Shown here in pieces: positions 46,821-56,439 of a DNA stretch of 64,000 bases; positions within the stretch are counted from its first letter, which is position 1, and every line of letters begins with the position of its first letter. The notes beneath the pieces are model-generated. The model did not search any database, was not told the origin of the DNA, and saw only the letters and a list, made by a program, of their open reading frames with translations. The stretch spans positions 7,724 to 71,723 of the forward strand of contig NZ_JBFLUG010000029.1 of NCBI RefSeq assembly GCF_041008525.1. Reading direction: 5' to 3'. The translations under genes and the position numbers were made by a program. The stretch comes from Parafrankia sp041008525. GTDB taxonomy: Bacteria; Actinomycetota; Actinomycetes; Frankiales; Frankiaceae.

Positions 46821-47725
46821 CGGCCGAGGAGCCAGGTACCCCGTCCGCCCGACGGGCCGCCGTGGCCCGACGCGGGCGGAACCTGCGGGACGTCGTACAC
46901 ACGACGCGAGCGGGTCGCGCCGAAGGGCTGGTCATCGCGGTTCTCGGCCAGCCGCTGTTCCTGGCAGGTACCGCGAACAGCCAGGCAGGCCGGTCCCCAG
47001 ATCGCCCTCGCGGGCAGGCAGTCGGTGTCGCACCCGAGCCGGCACACCCAAAGGGCCCTGGTGTCATACCTGCCACCAGGGCCCCGAGGGTTGATCGTCG
47101 TTTGGCGAGCTACGTCAGGTTTTCTGCGTCCGCGTGGCCAGCCCCGGCGGGGCAGGTGCGGAGATCGCTATGCGTGACCGGGAACCACCTTCCAATCCGG
47201 GGCCTGCGGATGGCCGGGCGAGTCGAAGACCATCGCTCGGGCGATCCTGAGGGGGTCTACTCCTCTCCTCATCGCCTGGTCGGGTACTTGCCCACCTTCT
47301 GTGGTGGTGCTCGGCGGCCCGTCCGGCCGCCGTCATCCTCGCGCCAGTTCCTGTCTGCCGCGACCATGGACTCTCTCGGTACACCAGAAACTCTACCCAG
47401 GACGGCACCCAGATGTCTACCCCGATGGGAACAGATTTTGCGATGCCCGTGAGGCAACTACTCTGCACTGTCCGATCACGACCGGATTGCCGGTACCGGC
47501 CCTCGGGGGAGACGGGTGCGCATGCTCCGCAGCAGGGACACCCACGGCCGTGTTGATCGGGAAGCCGGTGCTGCGAGAGAGGCCGTCGAGAGGGAGACCT
47601 CTGACATGAGCGATCGAGACGCAGCGGGGGTCGTGTCACCAGAACCGATGTCCATGGCGAGGGGCCTGTAACTTTCGGCTGCGTGCCGGACCTAAGGGAG
47701 GACGGTCGAGGAAGGACTGCTCCCT
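46442..47725. other. 1.3-kb region without an intact gene
   Basis: Open frames exist on both strands but none has a ribosome site plus codon bias plus family match. It contains two diverged copies of a repeat. On the minus strand both copies can be read as decayed coding sequence (RIARAMV, KVVPGHA in copies A and B), but with different frames and stops, so no product is assigned. Confidence 0.5.
47053..47442. repeat. Diverged repeat unit, copy B
   Basis: Starts with the hairpin GGGCCCTGGTG-N10-CACCAGGGCCC (47053-47084). Ordered landmarks are shared with copy A, including GGCGGCC-CGTCC-GGCCGCC at 47313-47331, where the stem is kept although the loop differs. Confidence 0.75.
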
Positions 47726-48289
47726 GTGCCCCCACGCTCCCGCGAACAACCCTTCGAGGCGTTGTTCCGAGCTCACCAGCTGGCAGTCCTGCGGTTCGCG
47801 CAACGGCGTCTGTCGGATGACGCTGCCGCGTGGGACGTGGTGTCAGAGACGTTCCTGACGGTGTGGCGGTCGTGGGAAAGCCGGCCGATGGACTCCAGCG
47901 AGACCCTGCCGTGGCTGTACGCGATCGCCGGCAACGCGGTACGTAACCGTCACCGTTCGGACGTTCGCGTGCGACGACTCACGGCGCGGCTCTCAGCCAC
48001 GGGATCCGCCGCCGCCGGGCTGGCACCCGCCACCGATGTCGTGGCGCAGGAGGCGGTTGCCCGGGACCATGCCCGGTGGGCTCTGGACCAGCTCTCGAAC
48101 CGCGACCGGGAGATCCTCACCCTCGCCGTCTGGGAGGAGCTTGATCTGCCCGGCCTCGCCACCACACTCGGGATCTCCCCGGCCGCGGCGAGAGTGCGTC
48201 TGCACCGCGCCCGCCGCCATCTCCAGGACCTCATCGCCGCGCCCCCGCTGGTTCCCGCCCCGTCCTCCACCCCGGGAAGGCGCCCATGA
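47726..48289 (+). CDS. ECF sigma factor
   Basis: 187 residues from a GTG start with AAGGA upstream. Region 2 reads FEALFRAHQLAVLRFAQRRLSDDAAAWDVVSETFLTVWRSW with TLPWLYAIAGNAVRNRHRS; region 4 reads ALDQLSNRDREILTLAVWEELDLPGLATTLGISPAAARVRLHRARRHL. It directs RNA polymerase to stress or development promoters. The next gene overlaps its stop codon and encodes its presumed membrane-bound partner. Confidence 0.95.
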   Translation: MPPRSREQPFEALFRAHQLAVLRFAQRRLSDDAAAWDVVSETFLTVWRSWESRPMDSSETLPWLYAIAGNAVRNRHRSDVRVRRLTARLSATGSAAAGLAPATDVVAQEAVARDHARWALDQLSNRDREILTLAVWEELDLPGLATTLGISPAAARVRLHRARRHLQDLIAAPPLVPAPSSTPGRRP

Positions 48290-49395
48290 CACCGGACGCC
48301 GCCGACCTGTCCGGCGAGGACCTGCGCATCGCCCGTGCGCTGCTCGCCGGAACGAACCCGTCGCCCCGGACGGAGGCAACGGAGGAGGAACACCGACAGG
48401 CACAGCGGCTGGTCCAGGCCTTCCTTACCCATCCAGGTCAGGTGCTGCCGGATGGCAGGCGCGGCCGATCGCGCCGACCTCGCCGGCGAAGCACGCGAGC
48501 ACGGGCACTGCTCGCATCGGCGGCCGCAGTCACCGTCATGGCGGTGCTCCTGGTCACTGCCGCCGTGGTCGGTGGTGGAGGAAGCGCCGTCGCCGCGCCT
48601 CTGCTACCCGCGCCGCTGCTGACCGCGACCACCGGCGACCACGAGACGGCGGTGGGGATCCTCCTGGACGCGGCACAGCGGCAGCGAGAGATGACCGTGC
48701 CCGGGACGGGGCGGGTCCACTTCACACGCCTGCAGTCCTACGGCCTCCAGACCAGCGTCGCCCGGTCCAGGGCGACGACGGTCATCGTCACACGCATCAT
48801 CCAGATGTGGCGCCGACCGGACGGCTCCCGCCTGACCGAACAGTCCCTCCAGGGCGTGGACCGCGCCGGGCGGGCCGTCGGCGGCCCCACACCACCAGAG
48901 GAACCCGGGTACCGGCGCATCGAGGCACCCCCCGCGGAGGCCGGGGTCGAAGTCGCGCTACTTCCCACCGACCCCGACCAGCTCTACGCTCACCTGCTCT
49001 CCTCCTACCGGACGAACCAGGGCGCCACCGCCACCCCCACAGACATCACCCGGCTGGCCTACTCCCATCTGAAAGACGGCGGCACCAGCCCGCAGCAGAA
49101 CGCCGCGCTGTACGAGCTGTTCGCCCGTGACCCCGCCGTCTTCGCCACCGGCCCGGTCACCGACCGGGCGGGACGACCAGCCCGCTCCGTCGGAATCCGG
49201 CTGGCCGGCACGGACGGCTCCCGCACAAGCACGGGCTACCTTCTCGTCGCCGACGACGGGACACCGCTGACCGCGGAGACGGTGTTCGCCCCCGACGCCC
49301 CTCCCGGCCTGGAACTACCACCTGCGCCCACCGTCGCCGAGTACAGCCAGTTCACCGACGAACGCCGGGTCATCGCCGTAGGCAACCTGCACTGA
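48286..49395 (+). CDS. Membrane protein of the CU044_5270 type, ECF partner
   Basis: 369 residues; the ATG overlaps the sigma factor stop (ATGA). About 60 cytosolic residues with a basic RRPRRRSTRAR stretch precede one membrane helix (LLASAAAVTVMAVLLVTAAVV), then an extracellular domain of about 260 residues with LYAHLLSSYRTNQG and YELFARDPAVF segments typical of CU044_5270 proteins. These are always beside ECF sigma genes and are thought to regulate them. No zinc-binding anti-sigma motif is evident, so the mechanism is inferred. Confidence 0.85.
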   Translation: MTPDAADLSGEDLRIARALLAGTNPSPRTEATEEEHRQAQRLVQAFLTHPGQVLPDGRRGRSRRPRRRSTRARALLASAAAVTVMAVLLVTAAVVGGGGSAVAAPLLPAPLLTATTGDHETAVGILLDAAQRQREMTVPGTGRVHFTRLQSYGLQTSVARSRATTVIVTRIIQMWRRPDGSRLTEQSLQGVDRAGRAVGGPTPPEEPGYRRIEAPPAEAGVEVALLPTDPDQLYAHLLSSYRTNQGATATPTDITRLAYSHLKDGGTSPQQNAALYELFARDPAVFATGPVTDRAGRPARSVGIRLAGTDGSRTSTGYLLVADDGTPLTAETVFAPDAPPGLELPPAPTVAEYSQFTDERRVIAVGNLH

Positions 49396-49402
49396 TCCCG
49401 CG

Positions 49403-50431
49403 TCAGGAGACCAGCGGCGGAGCCACGGCGTCCAGCGCCGGGGAGAGGCCGAGCTTCTCCTTGATTCGCTTCTCGATCTCGTTGGCCAGATCCGGATTGT
49501 CGCGGAGGAACGACCGCGCGTTCTCCTTGCCCTGACCGAGCTGGTCACCATCGCAGGTGTACCAGGCACCAGACTTGCGGATGATGCCGTGCTCGACGCC
49601 CATGTCGATCAGGGAGCCCTCACGGCTGATACCGCCGCCGTAGACGATGTCGAACTCTGCTGTCCGGAACGGCGGGGCCATCTTGTTCTTGACCACCTTG
49701 ACCCGGGTGCGGTTACCGACCGCCTCGGTTCCGTCCTTCAGCGTCTCGATGCGACGTACATCGAGCCGGACCGAGGCGTAGAACTTCAGCGCCTTTCCAC
49801 CGGTGGTCGTCTCCGGTGACCCGAACATGACGCCGATCTTCTCGCGGAGCTGGTTGATGAAGATGGCAGTGGTGCCGGAGTTCGCGAGCGCTCCGGTGAG
49901 CTTCCGCAGCGCCTGCGACATCAGCCGGGCCTGCAGGCCCACATGGCTGTCGCCCATCTCCCCCTCGATCTCGGCGCGCGGCACGAGGGCCGCGACCGAG
50001 TCGACGACGATGATGTCCAGCGCGCCGGAGCGGATCAGCATGTCGGCGATCTCCAGCGCCTGCTCACCCGTGTCAGGCTGGGAAACCAGCAGCGCGTCGG
50101 TGTCGACACCGAGTTTCCCCGCGTAATCGGGATCAAGGGCGTGCTCCGCGTCGATGAAGGCGGCGACGCCGCCGGCCGCCTGCGCGTTCGCGACAGCGTG
50201 TAGCGCGACGGTGGTCTTTCCGGACGACTCCGGCCCGTAGATCTCGACGACGCGCCCACGAGGAAGACCCCCGATACCGAGCGCGACATCCAGCGCGATG
50301 GATCCGGTCGGGATGACCCGGATCGGTGGCCGGATATCGTCGCCCAGCCGCATGACCGAGCCCTTGCCGAACTGCTTGTCGATCTGCGCAAGAGCGTTCT
50401 CCAACGCCTTGTCGCGGTCGAGTCCCACCAT
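49403..50431 (-). CDS. recA: RecA recombinase
   Basis: 342 residues, normal length. Walker A is GPESSGKTT, then LIRSGALDIIVVDSVAALVPRAEIEGEMGDSHVGLQARLMSQALRKL-type core sequence, the MAW-like NQLREKIGVMFGSPETTTGGKALKFYAS loop 2, and the C-terminal helices with a mostly neutral tail. RecA catalyses strand exchange and LexA autocleavage. A LexA-type box lies 130 bp upstream. The GGAG ribosome site is inside a small hairpin before the ATG. recX, usually next to recA in actinobacteria, is not adjacent here; the downstream neighbour is a convergent gene. Confidence 0.98.
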   Translation of the reverse strand: MVGLDRDKALENALAQIDKQFGKGSVMRLGDDIRPPIRVIPTGSIALDVALGIGGLPRGRVVEIYGPESSGKTTVALHAVANAQAAGGVAAFIDAEHALDPDYAGKLGVDTDALLVSQPDTGEQALEIADMLIRSGALDIIVVDSVAALVPRAEIEGEMGDSHVGLQARLMSQALRKLTGALANSGTTAIFINQLREKIGVMFGSPETTTGGKALKFYASVRLDVRRIETLKDGTEAVGNRTRVKVVKNKMAPPFRTAEFDIVYGGGISREGSLIDMGVEHGIIRKSGAWYTCDGDQLGQGKENARSFLRDNPDLANEIEKRIKEKLGLSPALDAVAPPLVS

Positions 50432-51373
50432 TGGAGTTACTCCATGCTGACTGAGGTCGGCGGGTCGTGACCACGAGCCGGCACTTGGCCGTGGGACCGA
50501 CAGTTTTCGGAAGCCGGGTCAGTTCTGTGGGTGGCGGAGGGTCTGTGGCCAACAGTAGACGAACATCCGTTCGAAGATGCTGCGACACGCCGGTACACAC
50601 CCGTGTTGGGCTGATACCTGGAGGACCCCGCATCGCCCCGCGGCGGCGGGCGCGGCGGTCTCGTCGCCGCCGGCAGGGCCCGAGGCCTGGGCGGCGCGCC
50701 GGGCGACCGTGACGTCGAGGGCTTCGCGGTCGTCGACGATCAGCGAGGGGACAGCCGCCCCGGGCGCGGGCTGTGGCCGCCGGTGGCGCCGGTGGCGCCG
50801 GGTCAGTCGATGTCGTAGCCATGATGTCCCGGCGGGGCCGACATCGCCGACAGGACTGCGCTCCTGCCCCCTCGGGAAAGCCCGTGGATCACCGGGCAGA
50901 ACCGCGCGCCGACCGCGGGCTCACCTGAGCATGCCGCGCGACCCAGTTCCTACTCAGTACACGGCAGAACTTGGTGTCGGCGGAGCCCGGGGTGGCCGTG
51001 GCCGGAGCATGAACCGGTAGCGCGTCACCTCGTCGGCGCTCGGCCGGCACACCCCCCATCACGCGACGTCTCTCGTTCGGCGAAGGAATCGATGCCCGGA
51101 CTTCGATGAGAGACATTACCGTGACAGGGCGCGCTGGATCGCTGACGCAGATCCGCGGAATGTACATAACGTACCGCCACCACTACAGCCGAGATACCTG
51201 CTGCGCGAACCTCGGCACCCCGCGATCAACATGTTGTCCTCTTGCTGCCATCTTCCTCGCCGGTCCGCCACCAGCATTCAGTCTCCTCCATACTTGCGAG
51301 AAGTGCGATAAGTCCAGAAATCCGACCTGGATCATCTGCACTATTCCAGTAGCTATCGGAGAAGAGGACCCCT
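50432..51373. other. Long intergenic region upstream of recA
   Basis: About 940 bp between divergent recA and the monooxygenase gene. It contains the LexA-type box at 50560-50573. Open frames are short or lack start signals; I see no gene. The half next to the monooxygenase is less GC-rich than its surroundings. Confidence 0.5.
50560..50573. promoter_or_regulatory. LexA/SOS box CGAAC-ATCC-GTTCG
   Basis: Perfect match to the actinobacterial GAAC-N4-GTTC operator, flanked by A/A, about 130 bp upstream of the recA start. It fits SOS control of recA. Confidence 0.8.
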
Positions 51374-52531
51374 GTGCCAGACGGCGGGACGAGCGAGCGA
51401 CGGGCCGCGGTAATTGGCGGTGGTATAGCTGGACCTGCGATTGCCATCGCGCTGAAGAACGTCGGCATCGAGTCGACCGTCTACGAGGCCGAGCCGGCAC
51501 CCCGCGCCGACGGTGGATTCTTCACTCTTGCTCCGAACGGGCAGCACGTACTGGCCGAGCTGGGCCTTCTGGAAGAGACAACCGCACGCGGAGAGTACTG
51601 CAGCGGAATCACCTTCCTTGACCAGAAGGGAGACGAGGGCGGCACGATACCGGACCCGCGGATTCTGATCGAGCGGGCGGCCCTGCACGATCTGCTGCAC
51701 GTGCACCTCGCCAAGCTGGGTATCCCGGTCGAGTTCGGCAAGGCTGTCACGGCAGTCCGGACGGAAGCAGAAACCGCGGTCGCCGAGTTCGCCGACGGCA
51801 GCACCGCGACCGCCGACCTGATGATCGCATGCGACGGCATACACTCCGCCGTCCGCCGCAGCCTGTTCCCCGATTTTCCGGCACCCACCTACATAGGCCT
51901 GGTGCACTCCTCGGGATTCTCCACCGGCGGCGGTTTCGAGAAGATAGCACCCGAGGCCCTGTACATCGCAAATGGCCAGTTCACCAGTATGGGCTATCTG
52001 CGCAACTCGGACGGCGACGTGCTCTGGTGGGACGTGCGCGCCTGGCCGGGCGAACCACCCCGCGCCGAGGTCGCCGCCATCTCCGACCGGGAGTGGTTGG
52101 CCCAGCAGGTCGAACTTCACCAGTCGGACGCACCACTGATGAGTCAGATCCTCGAGGCAACCCGCGGACCTGTGTCCAGGTTCCTGAACTTCAAACTCGA
52201 CGATCTTCCTCTGTGGCACTCTGGTCGAGTCTGCCTGGCCGGAGACGCGGCGCACGCGATTTCGCCCCATGCGGGCCAGGGGCTGTCGATGGCCCTGGAG
52301 GACTCAGTGGCCATAGCCCGCTGTCTCCAGGATTCGCCGGACATCCCGGCCGCGTTCGCGCAGTTCCAGCTGGCCCGCCAGGAGCGAGTCCGCGAAGTAG
52401 GCGGCCTTGGCCGCATGAACGACGAAAGAATTCTCAAGGCGAACGGATCCGAGATCACCGGCGGGCAGGGATCGAAGCCGCCGGCAGAGGTGCTCGAGGC
52501 CTTCAAGAAGGTCCAGGCACACCGGATCTGA
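51374..52531 (+). CDS. FAD-dependent monooxygenase
   Basis: 385 residues from a GTG start with AGAAGAGGA upstream. AVIGGGIAGPAIAIALKN is the dinucleotide-binding GxGxxG loop; DLMIACDGIHSAVRRSLF is the middle NAD(P)H/FAD motif; and RVCLAGDAAHAISPHAGQGLSMALED the second FAD motif (GDAAH-P). It belongs to the aromatic hydroxylase group (PheA/TetX-like) that oxidises aromatics or antibiotics. Monocistronic, with a GT4 gene 335 bp downstream. Confidence 0.93.
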   Translation: MPDGGTSERRAAVIGGGIAGPAIAIALKNVGIESTVYEAEPAPRADGGFFTLAPNGQHVLAELGLLEETTARGEYCSGITFLDQKGDEGGTIPDPRILIERAALHDLLHVHLAKLGIPVEFGKAVTAVRTEAETAVAEFADGSTATADLMIACDGIHSAVRRSLFPDFPAPTYIGLVHSSGFSTGGGFEKIAPEALYIANGQFTSMGYLRNSDGDVLWWDVRAWPGEPPRAEVAAISDREWLAQQVELHQSDAPLMSQILEATRGPVSRFLNFKLDDLPLWHSGRVCLAGDAAHAISPHAGQGLSMALEDSVAIARCLQDSPDIPAAFAQFQLARQERVREVGGLGRMNDERILKANGSEITGGQGSKPPAEVLEAFKKVQAHRI

Positions 52532-52866
52532 TCGGCGGGCGTCGACGGCGTGATCGGTCGCCGGCGAGGGTGCTGTCTCCCAGCAGCAGTGCAGTCCCCC
52601 TGCTCCTGCGTCAACCGGCTGCCGCGGGATCAGGGGTGTCGCCGTGGGGCGCGTCAATCAGGCGGGCGGACCTGCGTCGCCGTGGTACGGTCCGGCCAGA
52701 CCGGTCATGGACGAATGTCGCTGCCCGAGCGATGTCGTCACCGGTCATGGCCGGCCGGCGGTCTTCATCGCCGGGGTTGGGTGGCCATCATGGCGGCAGG
52801 CCAGCTGATTCTTTTTCTCGATCGTGCCGATTTCACGCGTTCCGATGAAGGCACCTCCGGAGCGCC
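52532..52866. other. Intergenic, no feature recognised
   Basis: 335 bp between the monooxygenase and the GT4 gene. Open frames on both strands lack coding signals. It should hold the GT4 promoter; I see no palindrome. Confidence 0.4.
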
Positions 52867-53880
52867 GTGCGGATAGCGATGCTCGCGCCGGTCGCGTGGC
52901 GAACTCCGCCCCGCCACTACGGCCCCTGGGAGCAGGTCGCCAGCACCATCACGGAGGGCCTCCTCGGGCACGGGGTGGACGTGACGTTGTTCGCGACGCT
53001 GGATTCGGTGACGGGTGGCGAGCTCGACGGCGTGTGCCCACACGGCTACGCCGAGGACCCGTCCCTCGACGGTCGGGTGTGGGAGGCACTCCACGTGGCC
53101 CACGCGCTGGCGCGCTCCAGCGAGTTCGACCTCGTGCACAACCATCTCGACTGGCTGCCCCTCGCGTTCGCGCCGAGCTTCCAGGCCCCCATGGTCACGA
53201 CGATCCACGGTTTCTCCGATCCGCGGATCGTCCCGGCCTACGCGCGGGCGGCCTCGACCTATGTGTCGATCTCGGACGCCGATCGCAGCCCCGCGCTGGA
53301 CTACGCCGCGACCGTTCACCACGGCGTCGACCTGGACGGTCTTCCGTTCTCGGCAGCGGGTGGTGATGATCTGGTCGTGCTCGGCCGGATCCACCCCGAC
53401 AAGGGCACCGCGGTCGCCGTCGACATCGCCCGCCGGGCGGGGCGGCGCCTGGTGATCTGCGGAATCGTCCAGGACGAACGGTACTTCGCCGAGCAGGTCC
53501 TGCCGCACGTCGACGGGGACCGGGTCCGCTACCTCGGCTCGGTGGGACCGACCCGGCGGGCCGAGGTCCTGGGATCAGCCGCGGCGCTGCTGCATCCGAT
53601 CGCGTTCGACGAGCCGTTCGGGCTGGCCGTCGTCGAGGCCATGGCCTGCGGCACGCCGGTCATCACCTACCCGCGCGGAGCGATGCCGGAGGTGGTCGAC
53701 GAGGGGGTAACCGGCTTCCTGGTGGACGGGCCGGTGGCCGCGGCGGCCGCGGTGGACCGCGCCGCGACCCTTGACCGCGCCGCCTGCCAGGCCATGGCGC
53801 GGGTGAGGTTCTCCACCGCGCGCATGGTCGCCGACTATCTCGCCGTCTACACCGCCGTTCTCACCGGCCCTTCCTCCTGA
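52867..53880 (+). CDS. Glycosyltransferase family 4
   Basis: 337 residues; GTG start (an ATG at 52879 is possible). The fold is GT-B: RTPPRHYGPWEQVASTITEGLLGHGVDV near the start, HNHLDWLPL, HGFSDPRIV, and the donor-site motif FDEPFGLAVVEAMACGTPVI with the E-x7-E pair. Retaining, nucleotide-sugar dependent. It converges on the GH130 operon and probably belongs to the same carbohydrate locus. Confidence 0.92.
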   Translation: MRIAMLAPVAWRTPPRHYGPWEQVASTITEGLLGHGVDVTLFATLDSVTGGELDGVCPHGYAEDPSLDGRVWEALHVAHALARSSEFDLVHNHLDWLPLAFAPSFQAPMVTTIHGFSDPRIVPAYARAASTYVSISDADRSPALDYAATVHHGVDLDGLPFSAAGGDDLVVLGRIHPDKGTAVAVDIARRAGRRLVICGIVQDERYFAEQVLPHVDGDRVRYLGSVGPTRRAEVLGSAAALLHPIAFDEPFGLAVVEAMACGTPVITYPRGAMPEVVDEGVTGFLVDGPVAAAAAVDRAATLDRAACQAMARVRFSTARMVADYLAVYTAVLTGPSS

Positions 53881-53905
53881 TCTCGCCGTCGCCCCCACGG
53901 GCGGG

Positions 53906-55426
53906 TCACCCGGTGGGAACCATGCGTGTGAGGAGCCGGTCGACGGGCACGCTGGCCATCCCGATCCGGGTGTCGCCGATGCCGTACGGCAGCCACAGCA
54001 GACCGTCGTGGATCAGGCTTCCGCAGGAGTAGACGACGTTGGGGACATAGCCCTCGGTCTCCTGCCCAAGCGGGGCGAGCAGCGGTTCGGGCAGCGCCGC
54101 GACCACCCTTCCCGGGTCGTCGAGATCAAGCAGGATCGCGCCGATGGTGTACGTCCGCATCGGCCCGACGCCGTGGGTGAGCGTGAGCCAGCCGGCCGCC
54201 GTCTCGATCGGGGATCCGCAGTTGCCCACCTGGAGCAGCTCGAAGGCGGCCCGCGGCCCGTGAAGCGGCCGCGCTGGCTCCCAGACCTGCCCATCGCCGG
54301 AGGCCGTCAGTCCGGTCGACTCGCCGTCGGAGCGGCAGAGCGCGAGGTGACGGCCACCCACCAGTCGCGGGAACAGCGCCATGCCCTTGTTCCGAGCGGC
54401 CGGGCCGGCGAGCGGTGCGGTGGTAAAGACCCGCAGGTCGGGGCTGGTGAGCAGGCGCGGGGAGATGTCCGTGCCGTCGAAGGCGGTGTAGGTGGCCCGG
54501 TAGTCCGCGGTCCCGTCCGGTGCGGTGAACCGGACGAATCGCGCGTCCTCCATGCCGTTGCTCTCGCTGCTGACGGTGGGCCACAGCACCCGTTGCGGCA
54601 GGGTGCTGTCGGACGGGAACGCGACCCGCCGCAACGATCCGGCGATCGAGCGGATCCCGGCGAGGATCCCGGGCGCCTGGGGGCGTCGGAGGAGGTCGGG
54701 GGGCACCTCGGCGAAGGCACGGGAGAGATCGGGATCGGGTTCGCTCCCGGGCCGCCGTGGGTCCAGGCTCTGCAGGACCGCACGGGTGACCTCGTCGTCG
54801 AGCCCGTGTTCGGTGAGCACGGCGCGCAGCCGGGCGGCCTCCCACTCGACGGGTACGGCGACGCCGGTGGTGAGGGGTCCGGTCCGCGGCTCCAGGCGCA
54901 CCGCCGGGCCCGGGCCGATCACCGCGGCGGCGAAGCCGATCGAGGAGAGATGGCCCTCCCCGACGGCGCGCAGGCTCAACGCCAGGCGCAGTGCACCGGA
55001 CGGCAGCCCGGCCTGGTCGGGGTGCTTCACCGCCGAGGGGTTGGTGACGGCCGCGCCCTCCACCGCGTACTCGGCGGTGAAGCACGCGCCGAGCAGCAGA
55101 CTGCGCGCCGGGGAGAGCTCCGCGGGTATCGGCACCCGCGGCACCACCACCGCGGCGTGCCGCGCGAGGATGCCCCGGTAGTCCTGGTGGCGCGGTTCGA
55201 ACCGGTCGAGGAGGCCAGCGACCAGGCTGTCGACCTCCCGCTCGGGCAGGGCGAGGGCACGGGCCACGATGCCGGCGGCCCGGGAGTGTGGCTGGCTGCC
55301 CTCCTCACCGGGGAGGAAGAGCTTCGCGATAACCCGGTCGCTGCTCGGGGCGAGCCCCAGCGGATGCCGCGTGACCAGGTCGTTCTGGGCCGATCCGGCC
55401 GCTGCGGCCCGGGTGTTCCTGGTCAA
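53906..55426 (-). CDS. Glycoside hydrolase family 130 (mannooligosaccharide phosphorylase-like)
   Basis: 506 residues. The five-bladed propeller landmarks of GH130 are present: SSESNGMEDARFVRF with the catalytic/substrate acid, DYRATYTAFDG, RNKGMALFPRLVGG, QVGNCGSPIETAAGWLTLTHGVGPMRTY and EGYVPNVVYSCGSLIHDGLLWLPYGIGDTRIG. Members are mannosyl-glucose or mannan phosphorylases and beta-1,2-mannosidases. Here the N-terminal 250 residues are longer than in classic GH130. Its ATG overlaps the stop of the preceding gene, so it is the last gene of a coupled operon. Confidence 0.9.
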   Translation of the reverse strand: MTRNTRAAAAGSAQNDLVTRHPLGLAPSSDRVIAKLFLPGEEGSQPHSRAAGIVARALALPEREVDSLVAGLLDRFEPRHQDYRGILARHAAVVVPRVPIPAELSPARSLLLGACFTAEYAVEGAAVTNPSAVKHPDQAGLPSGALRLALSLRAVGEGHLSSIGFAAAVIGPGPAVRLEPRTGPLTTGVAVPVEWEAARLRAVLTEHGLDDEVTRAVLQSLDPRRPGSEPDPDLSRAFAEVPPDLLRRPQAPGILAGIRSIAGSLRRVAFPSDSTLPQRVLWPTVSSESNGMEDARFVRFTAPDGTADYRATYTAFDGTDISPRLLTSPDLRVFTTAPLAGPAARNKGMALFPRLVGGRHLALCRSDGESTGLTASGDGQVWEPARPLHGPRAAFELLQVGNCGSPIETAAGWLTLTHGVGPMRTYTIGAILLDLDDPGRVVAALPEPLLAPLGQETEGYVPNVVYSCGSLIHDGLLWLPYGIGDTRIGMASVPVDRLLTRMVPTG

Positions 55427-56439
55427 GGCATCAGTGCCAGGAGGCGGCGGGCGTGCTGGCTCGTGGAGAGCAGCGCAAGCGTCGATTCGGCGCCCTGGTT
55501 GAGGTTACGGCCGCCGGCCTCGAGCCCGTCGTAACAGCCGCCGGTGTCGGGGTTGAGTAACGCCGTCGAACTGTCGTTGTCCCCGAGGAACCACCCGTGG
55601 GCGCGGCCGAGGCCGGCCAGCCATCTTTTCCGCCCGGTCGCCGCGTGGGCGCGGGCGCAGGCGTCCGCGATCGCCGCGGCCTCGATGGGCTGCTGGTCGA
55701 AACCGGGCCCGGGATCTCCCCCCCGCCGGCGACCGCCGACCGGGGTCGGTGACAGGTTCCCGTCCCGGGTCTCCACCTGGAGCAGCCACGCCAACAGCCG
55801 CAGACCGTCCGCGAGCACCGCCTTGTCGGGCAGACACATGCCGGCGAGGATCAGCGCCTCCGGGACGGCCCCGTTGGCGTAGCGCAGGGTGGGCTCCGGC
55901 CACGGCCAGCCCGGGTCGGCACCGACCGGTCCGATCACCTCGACGGCGGCGGTGAGCAGCGCGTGCGCCGGCTCGTCATCCGGATGGGCGAGCAGCACCT
56001 CGCCGGCACCGAGCGCCGCGAACGTCATGGCCCGCGGCCAGGGCGAGCGGCCCCCCGCGCTGGCGAGGAAGCCAGCCCGCGCCGAGGCCCGCAACCGCCG
56101 CGTCGGCGCGGACGCGGCCGCGGTACCCAGCCCCCACAGCGCCCGGCCCCAGCAGTCACCGAGGCCGGGATCATCCCGCCACCGCCCGTCGCTGTCCCGC
56201 CGGTTGCGGACGGCGCCGTCCACCCCCTGCGCGGCCAGCACGAAGGTGAGGTAGCGCTCCAGCAGTCTCACCAGGTCCACCCCGGGCGACGGCTCGCGGG
56301 CAAGGACGACCAGCCCGCGCGCGACGTCGTCCACGCAGTAGCCGTGCTCCCGGCGTGGCACCGAACCGAGGGCGTGCTCGAACAGTCCGATGTCGTCGGT
56401 GAGCCGGAACAGGTGGTCGAACGAGACCGCGGAGCTCAC
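55423..56439 (-). CDS. Alpha-helical barrel protein of carbohydrate operon
   Basis: About 338 residues from the GTG at 56439, which overlaps the GT4 stop (GTGA); upstream in-frame codons to 56565 are GT4 antisense. The sequence starts SFDHLFRLTDDIGLFEHALG then CVDDVARGLVVLAREPSPG, with repeated helical segments and WGRALWGLGTA, GWPWPEPTLRYANGAVPEALI, a pattern of an (alpha/alpha)6 barrel seen in proteins paired with GT4 and GH130 enzymes. Glycosidase-like but catalytic acids are not certain. It is translationally coupled on both sides. Confidence 0.7.
   Translation of the reverse strand: MSSAVSFDHLFRLTDDIGLFEHALGSVPRREHGYCVDDVARGLVVLAREPSPGVDLVRLLERYLTFVLAAQGVDGAVRNRRDSDGRWRDDPGLGDCWGRALWGLGTAAASAPTRRLRASARAGFLASAGGRSPWPRAMTFAALGAGEVLLAHPDDEPAHALLTAAVEVIGPVGADPGWPWPEPTLRYANGAVPEALILAGMCLPDKAVLADGLRLLAWLLQVETRDGNLSPTPVGGRRRGGDPGPGFDQQPIEAAAIADACARAHAATGRKRWLAGLGRAHGWFLGDNDSSTALLNPDTGGCYDGLEAGGRNLNQGAESTLALLSTSQHARRLLALMP

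Noticed and set aside
46757..47735. Minus-strand open frames of 96 and 206 codons in the repeat region
   Set aside because: The two copies do not keep the same frame, and starts lack ribosome sites; better explained as repeats or decayed sequence.
50577..51020. 147-codon frame upstream of recA
   Set aside because: Arg-rich translation with no ribosome site; it overlaps the recA regulatory region.
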